In this document: one piece after another, positions 50,040-61,990 of the stretch
Layout of the letters: the number at the start of each line of letters is the position of its first letter
How positions within the stretch are numbered: position 1 is the first letter of the stretch
From: Ornithodoros turicata
Taxonomy: Eukaryota; Arthropoda; Arachnida; Ixodida; Argasidae
DNA: 64,000 nucleotides
Direction of reading: 5' to 3'
NCBI RefSeq assembly: GCF_037126465.1
Contig: NC_088206.1
Location: 26,786,790-26,850,789 of the forward strand
The notes under the pieces: model-generated
Told to the model about the DNA's origin: nothing
Seen by the model: the letters and a program-made list of their open reading frames with translations, nothing else
Databases searched by the model: none
Position numbers and translations under genes: made by a program

Positions 50040-51600
50040 TCGTCTCGCTGTTGTTGGCCACACAGAAGTGAGCTTCGTCACGACTATATCAAAAATAAAA
50101 AAAGAAGAAAGACGGATGAGGATAGAGGATGAAGGGTGGAGATGCGTAGAGGGTGCTTGAGTTCGTCGGGGAGAGCAAAGTGTTAGACCCGCCTTCTGCA
50201 GAAAGAGAATAATGTTTCTTGCTTTAGCGGAACGTTCGGCAGAAGAACCACCGGGGTAGAGGATGTCCGCTGGAGTGCCCGCGCTGGAGTGAGGGAAATG
50301 GGCTTCGCGCGGAGAATGGTATGCTCGGCAGTATCGCAGTATGTGCTCGATTGTCTCAGGCTGTTGACAGTGGCCACAGCACTGTTGCGTAACCCCTGGA
50401 GCCCATCTTGAATAGTTGAGAGTTGGTGAACGCGGATCTAGTGCGGAGCCTTTGGAGCATGGTCTGTATGCCTCGAGGAAGGTTTTTCATGGAAAGAAGG
50501 GGGCGATGATGGTGTATGAAGTCCCGTATCCCAGGGTGGCGCAGTTCAACAAGCTGCTGGACGGCCATTTGCCTGTCGGTGTCGTCCGGAGTTGGTAAGC
50601 TATTGCTGCAGCCCAGGTGTGCCGAGGACGCCAGTTGATCCGCCATTTCGTTGCCGCCGATACCGACGTGGGACTAGATCCATTGGAAGACGATATCGCC
50701 TCCGGTTTGTTTATGCTGACTCACGATCTTCTGATGCTTCGCGCTAAGATGTTGTCACACATGGGTTTCATCACGTCACATAGGGCGCTTCTCGAGTCTC
50801 TGCGTAGGACTGCCCTGGCGAACCCTCCCACTTGGACCGCAGCAGCTGCGTGCGGGAGAGCCAGGAGTACAGCAGTCGTAGAGGATATCGGGTAACGCGA
50901 TGTTCTCCGTGCCAGGCCACGCTCACTGATGGGATGAAGAACGCACAAGTAACACTTTTGCTGCGGTCGTCGATAGAGCCATCAGTGAATACTAGAGTAT
51001 GTGAGTGGTAGACGTCGCTTATCAGGTTCTCAACTGCCACTCTAGCGACCAGGGGGCTACACTCCTCCTTTTTATGAATGCCCGGAACGTAGAGCGTTAT
51101 GCCAGGTACAAACTCCCGCTATGGCGCCGAAGGTAATCCAGCAGGATGTTGAGGCGATCTCTCACTGTGGCTCAGGGCGCTAGTATCGTATTCGCTGGCC
51201 AAGCGGCCGAGGGACGCGTGTGACCTTCTTACGAGGGCAGAGAAAGGAGTGTGCTTGCTTCCGGACGTGGCCAAGTCGTCTAAGTACCGGAGCCCCCATA
51301 AGCTCGGAATGGATACTAACGGGCTTTTCCTTGGCTTCCAGGTAAGTCTGGGTAATTCCAGAGAAGCTAGGTATTCTAAGCGCCGTTCTTATTCCTGTCC
51401 GATGGAGCCGCTCAAGAGCCTGCCATGTAGGTCCCAGATCTACGTACGGTGACACGTACAGGATACGCTAGAGAATTAATGCTTTGTGCAGCGTGAGCAG
51501 GAAACGTGAACTGGAGCCTCATGACTTTCCATTGACCCTTCGGAGTAAATTAAGAGTCTTCTTGCCTTTACGCACCGTTTGGTTCACTAGCCTAGACCAG
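50040..51600 (-). mobile_element. Degenerate LINE copy with RNase H (minus strand)
   Basis: Minus-strand frames carry YVDLGPTWQALERLHRTGIR, then LVFTDGSIDDRSKS (RNase H), and NQLASSAH-like and ITNSQLFKMGS-like segments in the order expected downstream of a LINE RT. The frames are broken by several stops and shifts. The 3' UTR (atagtcgtgacgaagctcac) and T-rich tract match the + strand copy at 51685-54060. The inversion between the two is head-to-head. Confidence 0.75.
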
Positions 51601-51623
51601 CACCACCACTCTTAATGCACTCT

Positions 51624-51683
51624 TAAAGACGAGTTTCATCACATAGCACGCTCCTAGCCAACCATCATCCCGAATGACATGAA
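51624..51683. mobile_element. Family A MITE, left-arm fragment
   Basis: cactcttaaagacgagtttcatcacatagcacgctcc... then breaks off at cccgaatgaca, directly against the + strand LINE copy. Confidence 0.6.
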
Positions 51684-51884
51684 TGTCCCAAAGGCGACGA
51701 ATGCTTTGGAAGTTTTTGTGGAGAATATACAGAACGCACCGAGCATTTCAACAGGAAGCTCTTGACGAAAGGCATGGCATCCGGCTACAGTTGATAACGG
51801 GACACGTGGGTGTCCGAGACAATAAAGTAGCTTACCGTCTGGCACTAGAAGTTCAGCAGTGCGCCCAAAGATTCTATTTCATCT

Positions 51885-52460
51885 ATGCTTTCTTCATTGA
51901 TGTGAAGAAGGCATAGGACTCGTTAACGCACGCGGCATGTTTAGCTGCGCTCGAAGAAGCTCAAATCACTGGCTGCGTGCTGGGATACATCTGTGACTTT
52001 CTATCCGACAGAACGTTTGACGTGTCCTCCCGCGAGTGTATTCGTTCCATGAAGAAGTTTGAGCGAGTCCCACAAGGCAGCGTTCTTTCACCTATACTAT
52101 TCAACCTAATCATGGCTGGGATCCACCGAGGAATTCGCCCTACACCATACGCCCTTCATCTCACCATCTACGCGGACGACATCTGTCTTCGCATCGTGGG
52201 ACCGAATAAGGAGAAAATTCGTGACACAGCCGACATTGCCACGGGCTCAATGCGGCGCTGCTTGCGACAGGGCTGGAAGCGTCGCCAGAAAAGTCAAAAT
52301 GCATGGTTTGCATGCCCCGCGGAAAGTACGTGGGCAAAGACTTTCCTAGCCTCAGCATTAATAACACTCCCATCCCAAGATGCGCGTCATATAAATATCT
52401 TGGTGTCACCATCGATAGCACATTACGCTGGTCTAAGCAAGTGAACCAGACTATCTGCAA
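51885..52460 (+). pseudogene. LINE reverse transcriptase fragment
   Basis: FYFIYAFFIDVKKA followed by a stop (51915) where A-F-D is expected, then LGYICDFLSDRTFDV, VPQGSVLSPILFNLIMAGI and LTIYADDICLRIV, the catalytic YADD of non-LTR RT. After about 52300 the frame shifts (SINNTPIPRCASYKYLGVTI continues in the frame starting at 52303). Catalytic residues are present but the frame is broken, so no active enzyme. Confidence 0.85.
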
Positions 52461-52505
52461 GGGAAAGAAACCGCTTAACTTGCTTCGCAGAATCAGCGGT
52501 AAATC

Positions 52506-53681
52506 ATGGGGCTGCCATGCACGATCATTGCTCACCCGGGACGAAGCTCTCACCTTGTCACGCATTCTCTACGTGGCGCGCCGTACGTAGACCTTATGCC
52601 TACACAGTGGCAGGCCCTTGAGCGTCTTCATCGTGCCCGTATGAGAACTGCGCTTGGTCTACCTACCTTTTCTATAGCGTCACCCACACGTACTTGGAAG
52701 CTAAGGAAAAGTCTGTCAGTGTCCACTATGAGCTCAAAGGACCCCAGCTTCTGGATAGCGCGGCAACATCTATCAACAAGCATTCCCGTCTTCACGGACC
52801 TCGAACAAAGGACACACACATTCCTAGGGCGCCTGGCTAGTGGGCTCGCCACCAGCTCTCTAGCCAACGGTGGGGCTCTTCCTCGGCTAGTCCACCTACG
52901 CCACCATGGCGTGAGTTCGTGCCCGCAACAATGCTTCACATCCCAGGTTTACGGAAGAAGAGTGAGTCCAGCCCCCTGGTGGCCAAAATGGCAGCTAAGC
53001 GACACCTACCACACGCATACTCTTGTGTTTACAGATGGCTCCATTGACGACAGTGCCAAAAGCGCTACCAGTGCGTACTACATCCCATCAATGAACGTGG
53101 CCAGGCAAGGGAAATCAGCTCGTTACCCTACATCATCCACGACGGCCGAACTCCTTGCCTTGTTACACGCAGCTGCTGCGGTCCAAGTCACAGGAATAGC
53201 TAAGGCCGTTTTACTTACGGACTCCAGAAGTGCCCTCTGTAACGTGATGAACCCCATGTATGGTAGCACCCTAGCCCGCTGTATAAGGAGGTCGTGTGCC
53301 CAGCATGAGCTAATCGGAGGTGATCTTGCTCTTCAGTGGGTCCCGTCTCATGTCGACATCAGAGGCAACGAACGAGCGAACCAGCTAGCGTCCTCTGCAC
53401 ATCCTGGCATACAGGACATCATGCAAAATGACCGACCCTCTCTTCCCATGAAAGACCTTCCCCGAGTCATGCAGACAATGCTCTATCGCCTACGCAAGGG
53501 ATCTGCGTTCACGAACTCTCAACTGTTCATAGTCGGCTCCAGGGAGGATTCCGGTTGCAGTCACTGTCATCATCCGGAAACTATCGAACATATCCTGACA
53601 GAATGCCGCGCATACCATACTATGCGGGAAACTCACCTTTCCAACTCCAAGCCTGACATAGTGACGAGTGAGAGTCCCTGA
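52506..53681 (+). pseudogene. LINE RNase H and C-terminal zinc domain
   Basis: A 391-codon open frame downstream of the RT. YVDLMPTQWQALERLHRARM matches the minus copy. HTLVFTDGSIDDSAKS supplies the first RNase H Asp, STTAELLALLHAAAAV the Glu, VLLTDSRSALCNVM the second Asp and LQWVPSHVDIRGNERANQL the last conserved block. The tail CSHCHHPETIEHILTECRAY is the usual CCHC-like module of I/R1-type elements. This part has no stops and is complete for the domain. Lacking its RT partner frame, it is a relic. Confidence 0.85.
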
Positions 53682-53784
53682 CAAGTGACTCTAGTGCACC
53701 TCTCATCTGCAGTGCACCTCCGTCCCATCAGTATCGTTCATCCTGCCTATGCCTCACTTTGAACTGGACAACTCTCTTCTCCCC

Positions 53785-53846
53785 CTTTTCTTTTTCTCTT
53801 TTTTTATTTTTCCTTTCTTTTTTTTCTTTTTTTTTTTTTTTTTTTG
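53785..53846. repeat. Poly-T/pyrimidine tract
   Basis: T-rich run with occasional C in the LINE 3' region, including 21 consecutive T. A shorter counterpart is in the minus copy at about 50090. Confidence 0.9.
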
Positions 53847-54088
53847 CTATAGTCGTGACGACGCTCACTTGTGCGCGGCCAACAACGGCAAGCTACTTCG
53901 ATCCCCCCCCCCTTATTTCATCGGCTCCGATGCGGAACGTGTTTTTGGTATTTCTTCTTCTTTGAAATCCTTACACCACCGACTCCGGCTTAACGTTCCC
54001 CACGGCCGCGCGTTTCTATACATCATATCGGGATAGCTCCCTCACCAGACTGCATCGATGCGGAGTGCCAAAGGACACTGAGCACATA

Positions 54089-54324
54089 CACTCTTAGAAA
54101 TGAACTTCACCACATATCACGCTCCTAGCCAACCATCATCCCGAATGACAACTTTCGCGCCCTTGATTTGCTGAAAGCGGGAGGAGGAGCCTATTTTGTG
54201 TCCATTACGCACGGCACAAAATAGGCTCCTCCTCCCGTTTTCAACAAATCTAAGGCGAGAACGTTGTCATTCGGGGTGATGGTTGGCTAGGAGCGTGCTA
54301 TGTGGTGAAGTTCATTTCTAAGAG
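54089..54324. mobile_element. Hairpin MITE, family A, right end clipped
   Basis: Starts TA|CACTCTTAGAAATGAACTTC; the right arm ends cattctaagaga without the final GTG. A separate right tip atttttaagagtgta lies at 54361-54375. Confidence 0.75.
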
Positions 54325-54589
54325 ACGGCAAGCCCTATCACCACAACCACCACCACCATCATTTTTAAGAGTGTACTGCTCAGCTGCGAGCATACAGCGA
54401 GCTGTCCAGTGCACTCCAGAGCACTTCACGACTTGCTGCGAATTGCGACCAGTGCGACCATATACTCTAAAAAGAGAGTGTGGCGGCCCGTGGACGACGA
54501 CGACGACGCGCCTCTGCTGCCGCGCGCCACTGGGCCTGGCAGCCAGTTCTACGTGTCACTTCCTCTTGGCACTCACTCACTCACTGGCA

Positions 54590-54717
54590 CTTATGCTGTT
54601 CATAATTGTCACAAAAAAGGCGTACGCCTCCTGTTTACAACAAATCAGGGCAGATAACGATATCATTGAGATGATGGTTGGCTACACGCTATGCGGTGAA
54701 GTTCATTTTTAAGAGTG
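54590..54717. mobile_element. MITE right arm, abutting the next MITE
   Basis: From aattgtcacaaaaaaggcgt to gaagttcatttttaagagtg. The TA at 54718-54719 is shared with the left flank of the following family B element. Confidence 0.65.
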
Positions 54718-54719
54718 TA

Positions 54720-54956
54720 CACTGTTAAAACAGAACTTCTCCACATTACACGCTCCTAGCCAACCATCATTCCGAATGATATCATTCTGTGTATTGATTT
54801 GTTGAAAATGGGAGGAGGCGCCTATCTGGGACAGATTATCTTCTCCCAGATAGGCGCCTCCCCCCTGTTTTGAACGAATCATGACACAAAATGATATCAT
54901 TCGGTATGATGGTAGGCTAGGAGCGTGCTATGTGGTGAAGTTCTGTTTTAACAGTG
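54720..54956. mobile_element. Hairpin MITE, family B
   Basis: 237 bp, standard family B ends, TA on both sides. Confidence 0.85.
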
Positions 54957-55144
54957 TACGGTGTCCAAAACGTTTAGGAGTGCTTTGAGGGCAGAGCGGT
55001 GTCGGGCAAGATTTTGCCATGGACCAATCAAATTTGACACAAAAGAAGGGCGGCAGTCTAACTGATTGAGCGAGTAAAAATTCAGTGTCGCTGCGGCTTG
55101 AGGGTAAACTGCGGATGCAGAGGCGGAGGGTTTTCATTTTCCCG

Positions 55145-55213
55145 GGGAGGGGGGGGGGGGGGGGGGGGCAAGGGCGCACCGCGGAGTAAGTACTCTTGTG
55201 TGGGGGGGGGGGG
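55145..55213. repeat. Long G homopolymers
   Basis: Two runs of G (about 20 and about 14) separated by caagggcgcaccgcgg-type sequence. They could form quadruplexes, and are also prone to assembly error. Confidence 0.7.
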
Positions 55214-55610
55214 GAATTGTTTATTAAGACAAAAAAGAAAGGAAAGGTAAGCCAGATGGATGTCGGCTTGTTATTAAAAAAAAGTGAAAGGGGGAAGACA
55301 ACAAAGGCAAAGAAAAGAAGAAAGCAAAAGAAAACAAAGAGAAAGAAAGAAAAGGAAAAGAAAAATGAAGAACACAAAACTAAAGCTGAAGAATCACACA
55401 CTCTTCCGGGATCCTATGATGCATGCAGAACTGGTATAGAAATAAGAGGAAGGAAGAACAGAAAAAAAAAAAAACAGAGAGAACGTAAGCAGTGAACATG
55501 TGCACAACTGAAGGCATTACGCCTTTGAAAACTGAGTGCAAAAGGAACAAAATGCATTGAATCCTCGGTGTTTGACCCGAAATGCGCGCAATATAATATC
55601 GTTAATGAAA

Positions 55611-55686
55611 TGGAGCTGCGGGAGTTGAACCCGCTCCCAACGGATATGCGTTCCGAAGATCCTACCGTTACACCTCACTGGCAGCT
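55611..55686 (-). tRNA. tRNA-like sequence with encoded CCA
   Basis: The minus strand shows an acceptor-like pair AGCTGC/GCAGCT, a perfect T-arm (GCGGG TTCAACT CCCGC) and CCA directly after the acceptor (55611-55613). The D-arm and the anticodon loop (ACGCATA, lacking U33) are poor. A genomic CCA suggests a copy of a mature tRNA or a SINE head rather than a tRNA gene. Confidence 0.4.
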
Positions 55687-56911
55687 GCTGGTACCTTTTC
55701 GACTGCTTCGTTTCATTGATCTGATTGCTTGGGCGAAATTCAGGCTATGTGTTGTGTCATCCTCTGTGTTTCTTCGCTTCACCTTCTACTGTGATAATGA
55801 GTATGGTGGGCGGATACATATTTTACAAATTGCAAGATGCATTTTTGGGGTTGGTGCCGCTTCGCTCTTTTGACCCGGACGCGCCGAGCCCCAAAGGTTG
55901 GTGTCAGTCTCTTAGCGGGACTTCACGGGGGAGGCGGCGCCCCCCTAGTTCATTTTCCAGGGGGGGGCAAGCCCCCCCCCCCCCCCCCCCCGCAGTCGGC
56001 GCCTATGTGCGGATGTACCCACAGTGGCGTCCGCAGTTAGTGCGGGTACCGTATTACTCGCGACCACTAACACTAACTTTTTACCGCCCTAACATTACAT
56101 GTTCCCCAGCTCAGCATTGAGAAAAGTACCTGCAAACGTAAACTGTATCGCATATCCCATTGTCATTTGACCTTTCACTGGAGCACCTTTGGCACTAAAT
56201 GGGTGACACACTGCACACAAATAGGCTGTATACGCTCGCGGAAATTCCTTTCCATTCAACTCAACTCCATCTGGCAACACACGAGCTGATCGTCTCACAG
56301 TATCCGGTCAGATTGGGCTAGGTGTTACCATGTCAGTCGTATTCCCACGCAAACTCTAAAAAGATAACTTACTATATCGTTCTCCTTTTTGAGTCGTTTC
56401 GCAGTTTTGCCATTGACAAATAGAAGTTCAGTGACGCTAATGGTTGCTGGTAAAATGTGGGTGTAGCCGCACTGCGTCCGCGGGTTGCGGGAGCGATGCG
56501 GGTACGAATTTACTTACCTCCCTCATCTCTCCTCATCATTACGCCATCAGCGCTGGCAGAAACTCGTGACATTGTTAGAGCACCGGAACATGCGAAATCT
56601 TGTCCCACCCAGCACTGGATCCTTATCTGTCTCGAAAGCCACTCTACGAGGTATATTGATCTCGGATCACCAAATTTTCCGTTTTTTCACACGGCTAAAA
56701 AGTTTACCACTACTTATTTTTGGATGGGCGTGATATCATCTTCCAATGAGTTCCTGGGCACACAGTGGCATCGCAGGAAATGAGGCAGCGGGTGCTGATG
56801 CTGCATTCGGCATTGATGGATGTGCGCATATCCTGTTCCTACAGTGGTTTGCTACAGACAAACTGGATCAGTGTCGTCGATCCGTGGTTAGCTGCTGTGT
56901 CATGAGTATTA
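55687..56911. other. No gene recognised
   Basis: Includes a C/G-run hairpin region near 55950-55995. The end (56889-56915) matches the unit end seen at 61991-62016, so it is a fragment of the 1.07-kb repeat into which the gypsy element inserted. Confidence 0.45.
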
Positions 56912-56915
56912 CTAT

Positions 56916-57055
56916 TGTAGTGCTACTGAAGACTAACGAGACCAGACAACAACATGGCGGTGGAATTGCCAGGTCAGAGCGAGAGCTCGGGCTGAGCGAG
57001 GCAAGGCTATTTATTATTCGCGCCTTGATGTGATGGCGCTGGCAATGCCGCCACA
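56916..57055 (-). repeat. 3' LTR of the gypsy element
   Basis: 140 bp, ends TGTAGT..CCACA on the + strand. Carries the 13-bp insert gctactgaagact absent from the partner. Confidence 0.9.
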
Positions 57056-57066
57056 GGGCCTCCCCC

Positions 57067-60000
57067 CTAGCCAAGCGCTGGAAGCTGGCGAATAGAAACG
57101 AGCTTGGGAGCCCAAGTGACTTGTCGGGGCGGTCTGAGTCGGGTATACAGCCGAGGAGGCGACGGTGGGGGAAGAGTAGTTGGAGTAGTGAGCGGACAGC
57201 TTGCCGTGGAGGGTGAGTCGTAGAGTAGCTCCACGGAGAAGGAGGGCGGCAACGGTGGTACAGCGTCGACGTATGCCGGTTTAAGCCGTTCTAAGGCAAC
57301 AATGTCCTCGCGGCCGTTCAGCTGAATGGTGTAAAAGTTGGGTGAACGGCGCAGCACGAGGTGAGGGCCTGTGTAGGGCGATTGCAGGGGCTTCCGTACA
57401 GCGTCACAGCGCACAAAGACGTGTGTGCAGGAGGCGAGGTCGGGATGCTGGAAGGCCGAGGACACACGCGAGGGCCGAGATGTTGCTGGACGAAGGGCGG
57501 CCATAGTACGGCGGAGCCGCGAAACGTAGTCAGGTGGTGAGAGAGCAGTGCTGCCTGGCAACGGGCAAATGAGATCTCCGGGGAGGCGTAGGGACGTGCC
57601 GTATACCAGCTCGGCGACGGCGCAGCCTATGTCAGGTTTGAAGGTGGAGCGGATCCCCAGGAGCGCGAGCGGTATGACTTCTGGCCAGGGTGTTTCGGGA
57701 GCAGCCCGGAGGGCAACCTTGAGCTGTCGGTGGAAGCGCTCCACGAGGCCGTTTGACGCCGGGTGGTAGGCAGTCGTTCGAATCCGCTTGCAGCCCATAG
57801 CGTTGACGAGTCTAGAGAAGAGGGCGGACTTGAACTGGGGACCTCGGTCTGACGTGATGATAGACGGTACACCGAAGCGCGACACCCAGGTGTTCAAGAG
57901 GGCGGCTGCAACTGTGGATGCAGTGGCGTCGGGTACCGGTACAGCCTCGGGCCAACGGGTGAAGCGGTCAATGATGGTGAAGATGTAACGATAGCCGGAT
58001 GATATTGGGAGTGGTCCCACCAAGTCGATGTGGATGTGAGCGAAGCGGCTGTCTGGCGCGGGAAACTGACAAGGATGGAGGCGGGTGTGCCTGTGAACCT
58101 TAGTCCGCTGACACGGAAGGCAGGCTTGAACCCAGCGCTTGATGTCCTTGTTCATGAAGGGCCAGACGTAGCGCCGAGAAATGAGTTCTTGAGTTGCGCG
58201 TATGCCAGGATGGCATACGAGCGAGAAGAGTTCTCGTCGAAGTACCGCCGGAACAAATGGGCGGGGTCGACCTTGTGACGTGTCGCACGCGACAGGATGT
58301 GTAGTGCCTGGCAGGTCGACATCCTCTATGATTAAGGAAGACGAAGGGTCACTTCTGAAAGATGAGAGTTCTTGATCGGATGATTGGGCCTGGGCCAGTG
58401 CGTCGAGGAGCGAAGACTGACAGGTTGTCCCAATGAAGTTGACGCGACTGAGAGCGTCAGCCACCACATTATCTGCACCACTGATGTGCTGAACGTCTGT
58501 GGTGAACTCCGAGATGAATGCGAGGTGGCGGGTCTCACGAGGGGTGTAGCTTGTGCTGCATGAAGAAAATGCGTAGACGAGGGGCTTATGATCGGTGAAT
58601 ACGGTGAATTGTCGGCCCTCCAAGAAATGGCGAAAGTGCTTGACGGTAAGATATATGGCCAGGAGCTCGCGACCGAAGGCACTGTAGCGAGTCTCCTGGG
58701 GCTTCATCTTGCGTGAAAAGAATGCTAGAGGGCGCCAAGCGCCAGAGATACGTTGTTGGAGGACGGCGCCGACAGCTGTGCTGGATGCATCGACCATGAT
58801 GGACGTTGGGGCGTCGTGTTGAGGATGGAATAGAAGGGACGACGAAGCGATTGCCTGTTTGATTGCCTGGAAGGCAGCTGCCGCTTCAGGGGTCCAAACC
58901 AGCACAGAGTGTTTCGAGCGCTTGGTGCAGAGCAGAGCCTCGAGGGGACTCAGTTTGGCTGCGCATGATGGCACAAAGCGCCTATAAAAATTCACCAGCC
59001 CCAAGAATTGTCGTAGTTTGGTCACGGAAACGGGCTGCGGGAAGTCTTGAATGGCAGCGACTCGGGATGGTAAAGGCATGATGCCCTGGCTGTTGACATG
59101 GTGGCCAAGGAAGTCGAGTTCTCCGACTCCGAATTCGCTCTTAGCGGCGTTGATAATGATGCCGCTCTGTTGTAAGCGGGTAAAGAGTGCCCGAAGATGA
59201 TGTTCGTGCTCTGTTGGGGAGCGGCTTGCGACGAGGAGGTCATCCATGTACGCGTAGACAAATGGTAATCCGCGAATGATGTTGTCGATGAACCTCTGAA
59301 AAGTCTGGGCAGCGTTCCGCAAGCCAAAGGGCATTCGAAGGAACTCAAACAGGCCAAATGGGGTCGTAATGGCGGTTTTTGGTATATCCTCCTCTGCCAT
59401 AGGAATCTGATGGCAAGCGCGGACGAGATCTATTTTCGAGAACGTGGTGGCGCCTTCCAGATGAGCTGAGAAGTCCAAGATGTGCGGGATGGGATAGCGG
59501 TCGGGGATGGTTGCTTTGTTCAATGCGCGATAGTCGCCGCACGGGCGCCAGTCCCCGGTCTTCTTTGGCACCATGTGCAGCGGCGAAGCCCACGTACTGG
59601 ATGATGGCCTGATGATACCAAGTTCAAGCATGTGGTCAAATTCTGCCTTTGCCACGCGGAACTTTTCGGGTGCGAGGCGCCGCAGGCGGAAGTGAACTGG
59701 TGGGCCACGGGTGGAAACGTGGTGAACAACGTCGTGTTGTACGGGTTTCGTCCAGTCGGGTGGTTGAGTCAACGCAGGGAAATCCTTCAGGATAGAGGCG
59801 AAGGGGACGTCCGGCGCAGTGCAAGATAGTACGCGGGATGGTGGTGCAGGGAGGTTAAGGCCGCAGACTGACAGGGACGTTGAGCGATCAATGAGGCGCC
59901 TGCCGTTGACGTCAACGAGCAGCTTGAAACTGTTGAGAAAATCTGCTCCGAGAATTGCTTGGGTGACGTCGGCGACAAGAAAAAGCCACCTAAAATCTCT

Positions 60001-60534
60001 TCGGAGCCCGATGTTGAGGGTTAGAGACCATTGGCCGTAAACGGGTATGGTAGAGGCGTTGGCGGCTCTTAGGCTGAAGCACTGCTGTCGGGGTCGGCGT
60101 GAAAATTTGTCGGCGGGTATGACGCTTACTTCCGCGCCCGTATCAACGAGGAAGCGCATCCCGGTGGTACGGTCAATGATGTGGAAAAGGCGGCTGCTGG
60201 TGGACTCGGGCGCTCTTGTCGTGGAAAAGGTTTTCGGCTGTCGCGACCACGAGCAAGGTAGGAGGCAGCGTCGTGCATCGGCGCCGAAACGGTGGTGGTA
60301 GTGACAAAGTCTGCTGGAGGTTCGGGAGCAGGAACGCGCAGGAACCGATGGGGAGTCTGCGCGATGGTCAGCGCGGCAGGAAGTTGATGATCTTGGTCGG
60401 CATAAAAGGTTTGCGACCAGCTGGGTAAGGTGTCGAACCTGCTGAGACAAGGCGTGGGCGGAGCTTTCGAAGCTGACCTGGGACACAGGCGGAGCGGGCA
60501 GTTCCGAGATGCCGGAGGAATTGACGACTGCCAT
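57067..60534 (-). CDS. Gypsy polyprotein: gag remnant, protease, RT, RNase H, integrase
   Basis: 1155 codons without a stop. Residues 1-50 keep the end of Gag, followed by the [12 protein letters not shown] zinc knuckle (CHCC type, as in the CsRn1/Kabuki clade). Protease: [50 protein letters not shown]. RNase [28 protein letters not shown]. Integrase: a zinc region ending CLPCQRTK, then [17 protein letters not shown] and [10 protein letters not shown] (the D, D, E residues), and a GPY/F-like tail ([10 protein letters not shown]). The first His of the integrase zinc finger seems lost (LFSLVCHPG). Most of Gag is deleted, so particles would need help from another copy. Pol is otherwise full length and looks recent. 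Confidence 0.93.
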   Translation of the reverse strand: MAVVNSSGISELPAPPVSQVSFESSAHALSQQVRHLTQLVANLLCRPRSSTSCRADHRADSPSVPARSCSRTSSRLCHYHHRFGADARRCLLPCSWSRQPKTFSTTRAPESTSSRLFHIIDRTTGMRFLVDTGAEVSVIPADKFSRRPRQQCFSLRAANASTIPVYGQWSLTLNIGLRRDFRWLFLVADVTQAILGADFLNSFKLLVDVNGRRLIDRSTSLSVCGLNLPAPPSRVLSCTAPDVPFASILKDFPALTQPPDWTKPVQHDVVHHVSTRGPPVHFRLRRLAPEKFRVAKAEFDHMLELGIIRPSSSTWASPLHMVPKKTGDWRPCGDYRALNKATIPDRYPIPHILDFSAHLEGATTFSKIDLVRACHQIPMAEEDIPKTAITTPFGLFEFLRMPFGLRNAAQTFQRFIDNIIRGLPFVYAYMDDLLVASRSPTEHEHHLRALFTRLQQSGIIINAAKSEFGVGELDFLGHHVNSQGIMPLPSRVAAIQDFPQPVSVTKLRQFLGLVNFYRRFVPSCAAKLSPLEALLCTKRSKHSVLVWTPEAAAAFQAIKQAIASSSLLFHPQHDAPTSIMVDASSTAVGAVLQQRISGAWRPLAFFSRKMKPQETRYSAFGRELLAIYLTVKHFRHFLEGRQFTVFTDHKPLVYAFSSCSTSYTPRETRHLAFISEFTTDVQHISGADNVVADALSRVNFIGTTCQSSLLDALAQAQSSDQELSSFRSDPSSSLIIEDVDLPGTTHPVACDTSQGRPRPFVPAVLRRELFSLVCHPGIRATQELISRRYVWPFMNKDIKRWVQACLPCQRTKVHRHTRLHPCQFPAPDSRFAHIHIDLVGPLPISSGYRYIFTIIDRFTRWPEAVPVPDATASTVAAALLNTWVSRFGVPSIITSDRGPQFKSALFSRLVNAMGCKRIRTTAYHPASNGLVERFHRQLKVALRAAPETPWPEVIPLALLGIRSTFKPDIGCAVAELVYGTSLRLPGDLICPLPGSTALSPPDYVSRLRRTMAALRPATSRPSRVSSAFQHPDLASCTHVFVRCDAVRKPLQSPYTGPHLVLRRSPNFYTIQLNGREDIVALERLKPAYVDAVPPLPPSFSVELLYDSPSTASCPLTTPTTLPPPSPPRLYTRLRPPRQVTWAPKLVSIRQLPALG

Positions 60535-60580
60535 GTCCAGGTCCGTCAGGTATTGTCCAAGGTATTGTTCGGGTCACCAC

Positions 60581-60707
60581 TGTAGTAACGAGACCAGACA
60601 ACAACATGGCGGTGGAATTGCCAGGTCAGAGCGAGAGCTCGGGCTGAGCGAGGCAAGGCTATTTATTATTCGCGCCTTGATGTGATGGCGCTGGCAATGC
60701 CGCCACA
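60581..60707 (-). repeat. 5' LTR of the gypsy element
   Basis: 127 bp. On the minus strand it contains aataataaatagcc (TATA/poly(A)-like). Confidence 0.9.
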
Positions 60708-61938
60708 CTATATCTTCAATTATCTCTTCAATGACCATTCAAACCAACGGCCATTGACCATGTGCGTAGCGACACCAATTAAGCGCGTCATGTGTGAATT
60801 TCTCAAACGGCATTAGAACCAATGGTCCCAATGTATTAAAAGGGAATCTTGCCATTGGGAGGAGCCAAAAAGAGGCTGGACATGTCAATCGCAGTGGCGA
60901 CCCTGTCATGGGTTTGCTTTTTACAACGGGGTTCGCCATGACACCTGACTGCCACCCAATATGGCGAGAAAAACAAACATGGTGAAGTAGAAATTTAGTG
61001 ACTAAATTATTTTCACAGACTACTTTGATTTTACGCTGCAGATGTTCGTCGTCCTATTATAAGTTTGGTCTGGTCTGGTGACAGCTCTCTGACAGTGCTC
61101 CCCCCATCATCATCCCCTCATCCGTTCTCAATGCACAATAGGGCAGTGTGCCGCCTCAGCGGCGGTGAATCACCCATCTCATCATCATCCAGTGTACGTG
61201 TGTGTGTCCTATAAGTTTCTGGAAAATCAGGTTCAACTTATGCTCCGCTGTCGATATCTAAACAAAAACAATACGTTTTGTCGTCGGTGCTAAGCGTAGT
61301 GAACACGTAGCCGTGGCGTAGCCAGGAGGGGTTAGAGCGTTCAACCCCCCGGCCCCCGAAATCGTATCTTCGGTATTGCATTTGGGAGAGGGACACGAGA
61401 AGGAAATCCTCCTCCCCCATGTAAAGCCCCCATAGAACCCTTCCCGAAATATTTTTCTGGCTACGCTGCTGGGCCCCGCTATGGAGTTTTCTATCCCTCG
61501 TGGTGTGGGCAAGTCACTGCACCGGATACTTCTAAATGTTGTCAATATGCCGATTCGGATATGCAACATTAGAAAGAGTAACTCCCCGAGTCGCCCACCT
61601 GTGGCACACATGCGGGCACGGAGCACCTGCTCCTCTGCTATGCTGCACCCACGAACGAGAACGGTCCTGTTTGCGTTTCCCAATAGGTACTGGAAATTTA
61701 TTTATTTAGAATAGGTAAAAGGCCCCTACAGGGGCACTGCATGATGGAGTGATGAGTTACTTTAACAGACATTAAAATAGAGACACATGTCATCTAAGCA
61801 CTACACATTAGGCAAGAAGAAGTTGAAAAGAGTTAAAGATTGGGCCTGTTCGTCTTACATTATTAAAATCGGTAAAAAAAACACAGAACCCCCAGTGCTG
61901 GGCACACACACAACACACAAACAGAGCACTGAACTGTT

Positions 61939-61939
<1 letters not shown>

Positions 61940-61988
<49 letters not shown>
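61940..61988. repeat. (TCTG)n microsatellite
   Basis: About 12 tetranucleotides; the homologous tract at 63009-63068 has about three more. Confidence 0.95.

Positions 61989-61990
<2 letters not shown>

Larger units (their letters stand above)
51685..54060 (+). mobile_element. 5'-truncated LINE with RNase H (I/R1-like group)
   Basis: Carries the second half of RT, RNase H, a C-terminal CCHC-type zinc region, a long T-rich tract (53785-53846) and a 3' UTR shared with the minus copy. Presence of RNase H after RT points to the I/R1/LOA side of the non-LTR tree rather than CR1. The orientation is opposite to the copy immediately to its left. Confidence 0.8.
56916..60707 (-). mobile_element. CsRn1-like gypsy LTR retrotransposon, gag mostly deleted
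   Basis: LTRs at 56916-57055 (140 bp) and 60581-60707 (127 bp) differ mainly by a 13-bp insertion near the edge. CTAT is duplicated at 56912-56915 and 60708-60711. Inside the 5' LTR (minus strand) is GTGGTGACCCGAAC, similar to the tRNA-Trp-type primer site used by CsRn1-clade elements. One long pol ORF fills the interior. Confidence 0.92.
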
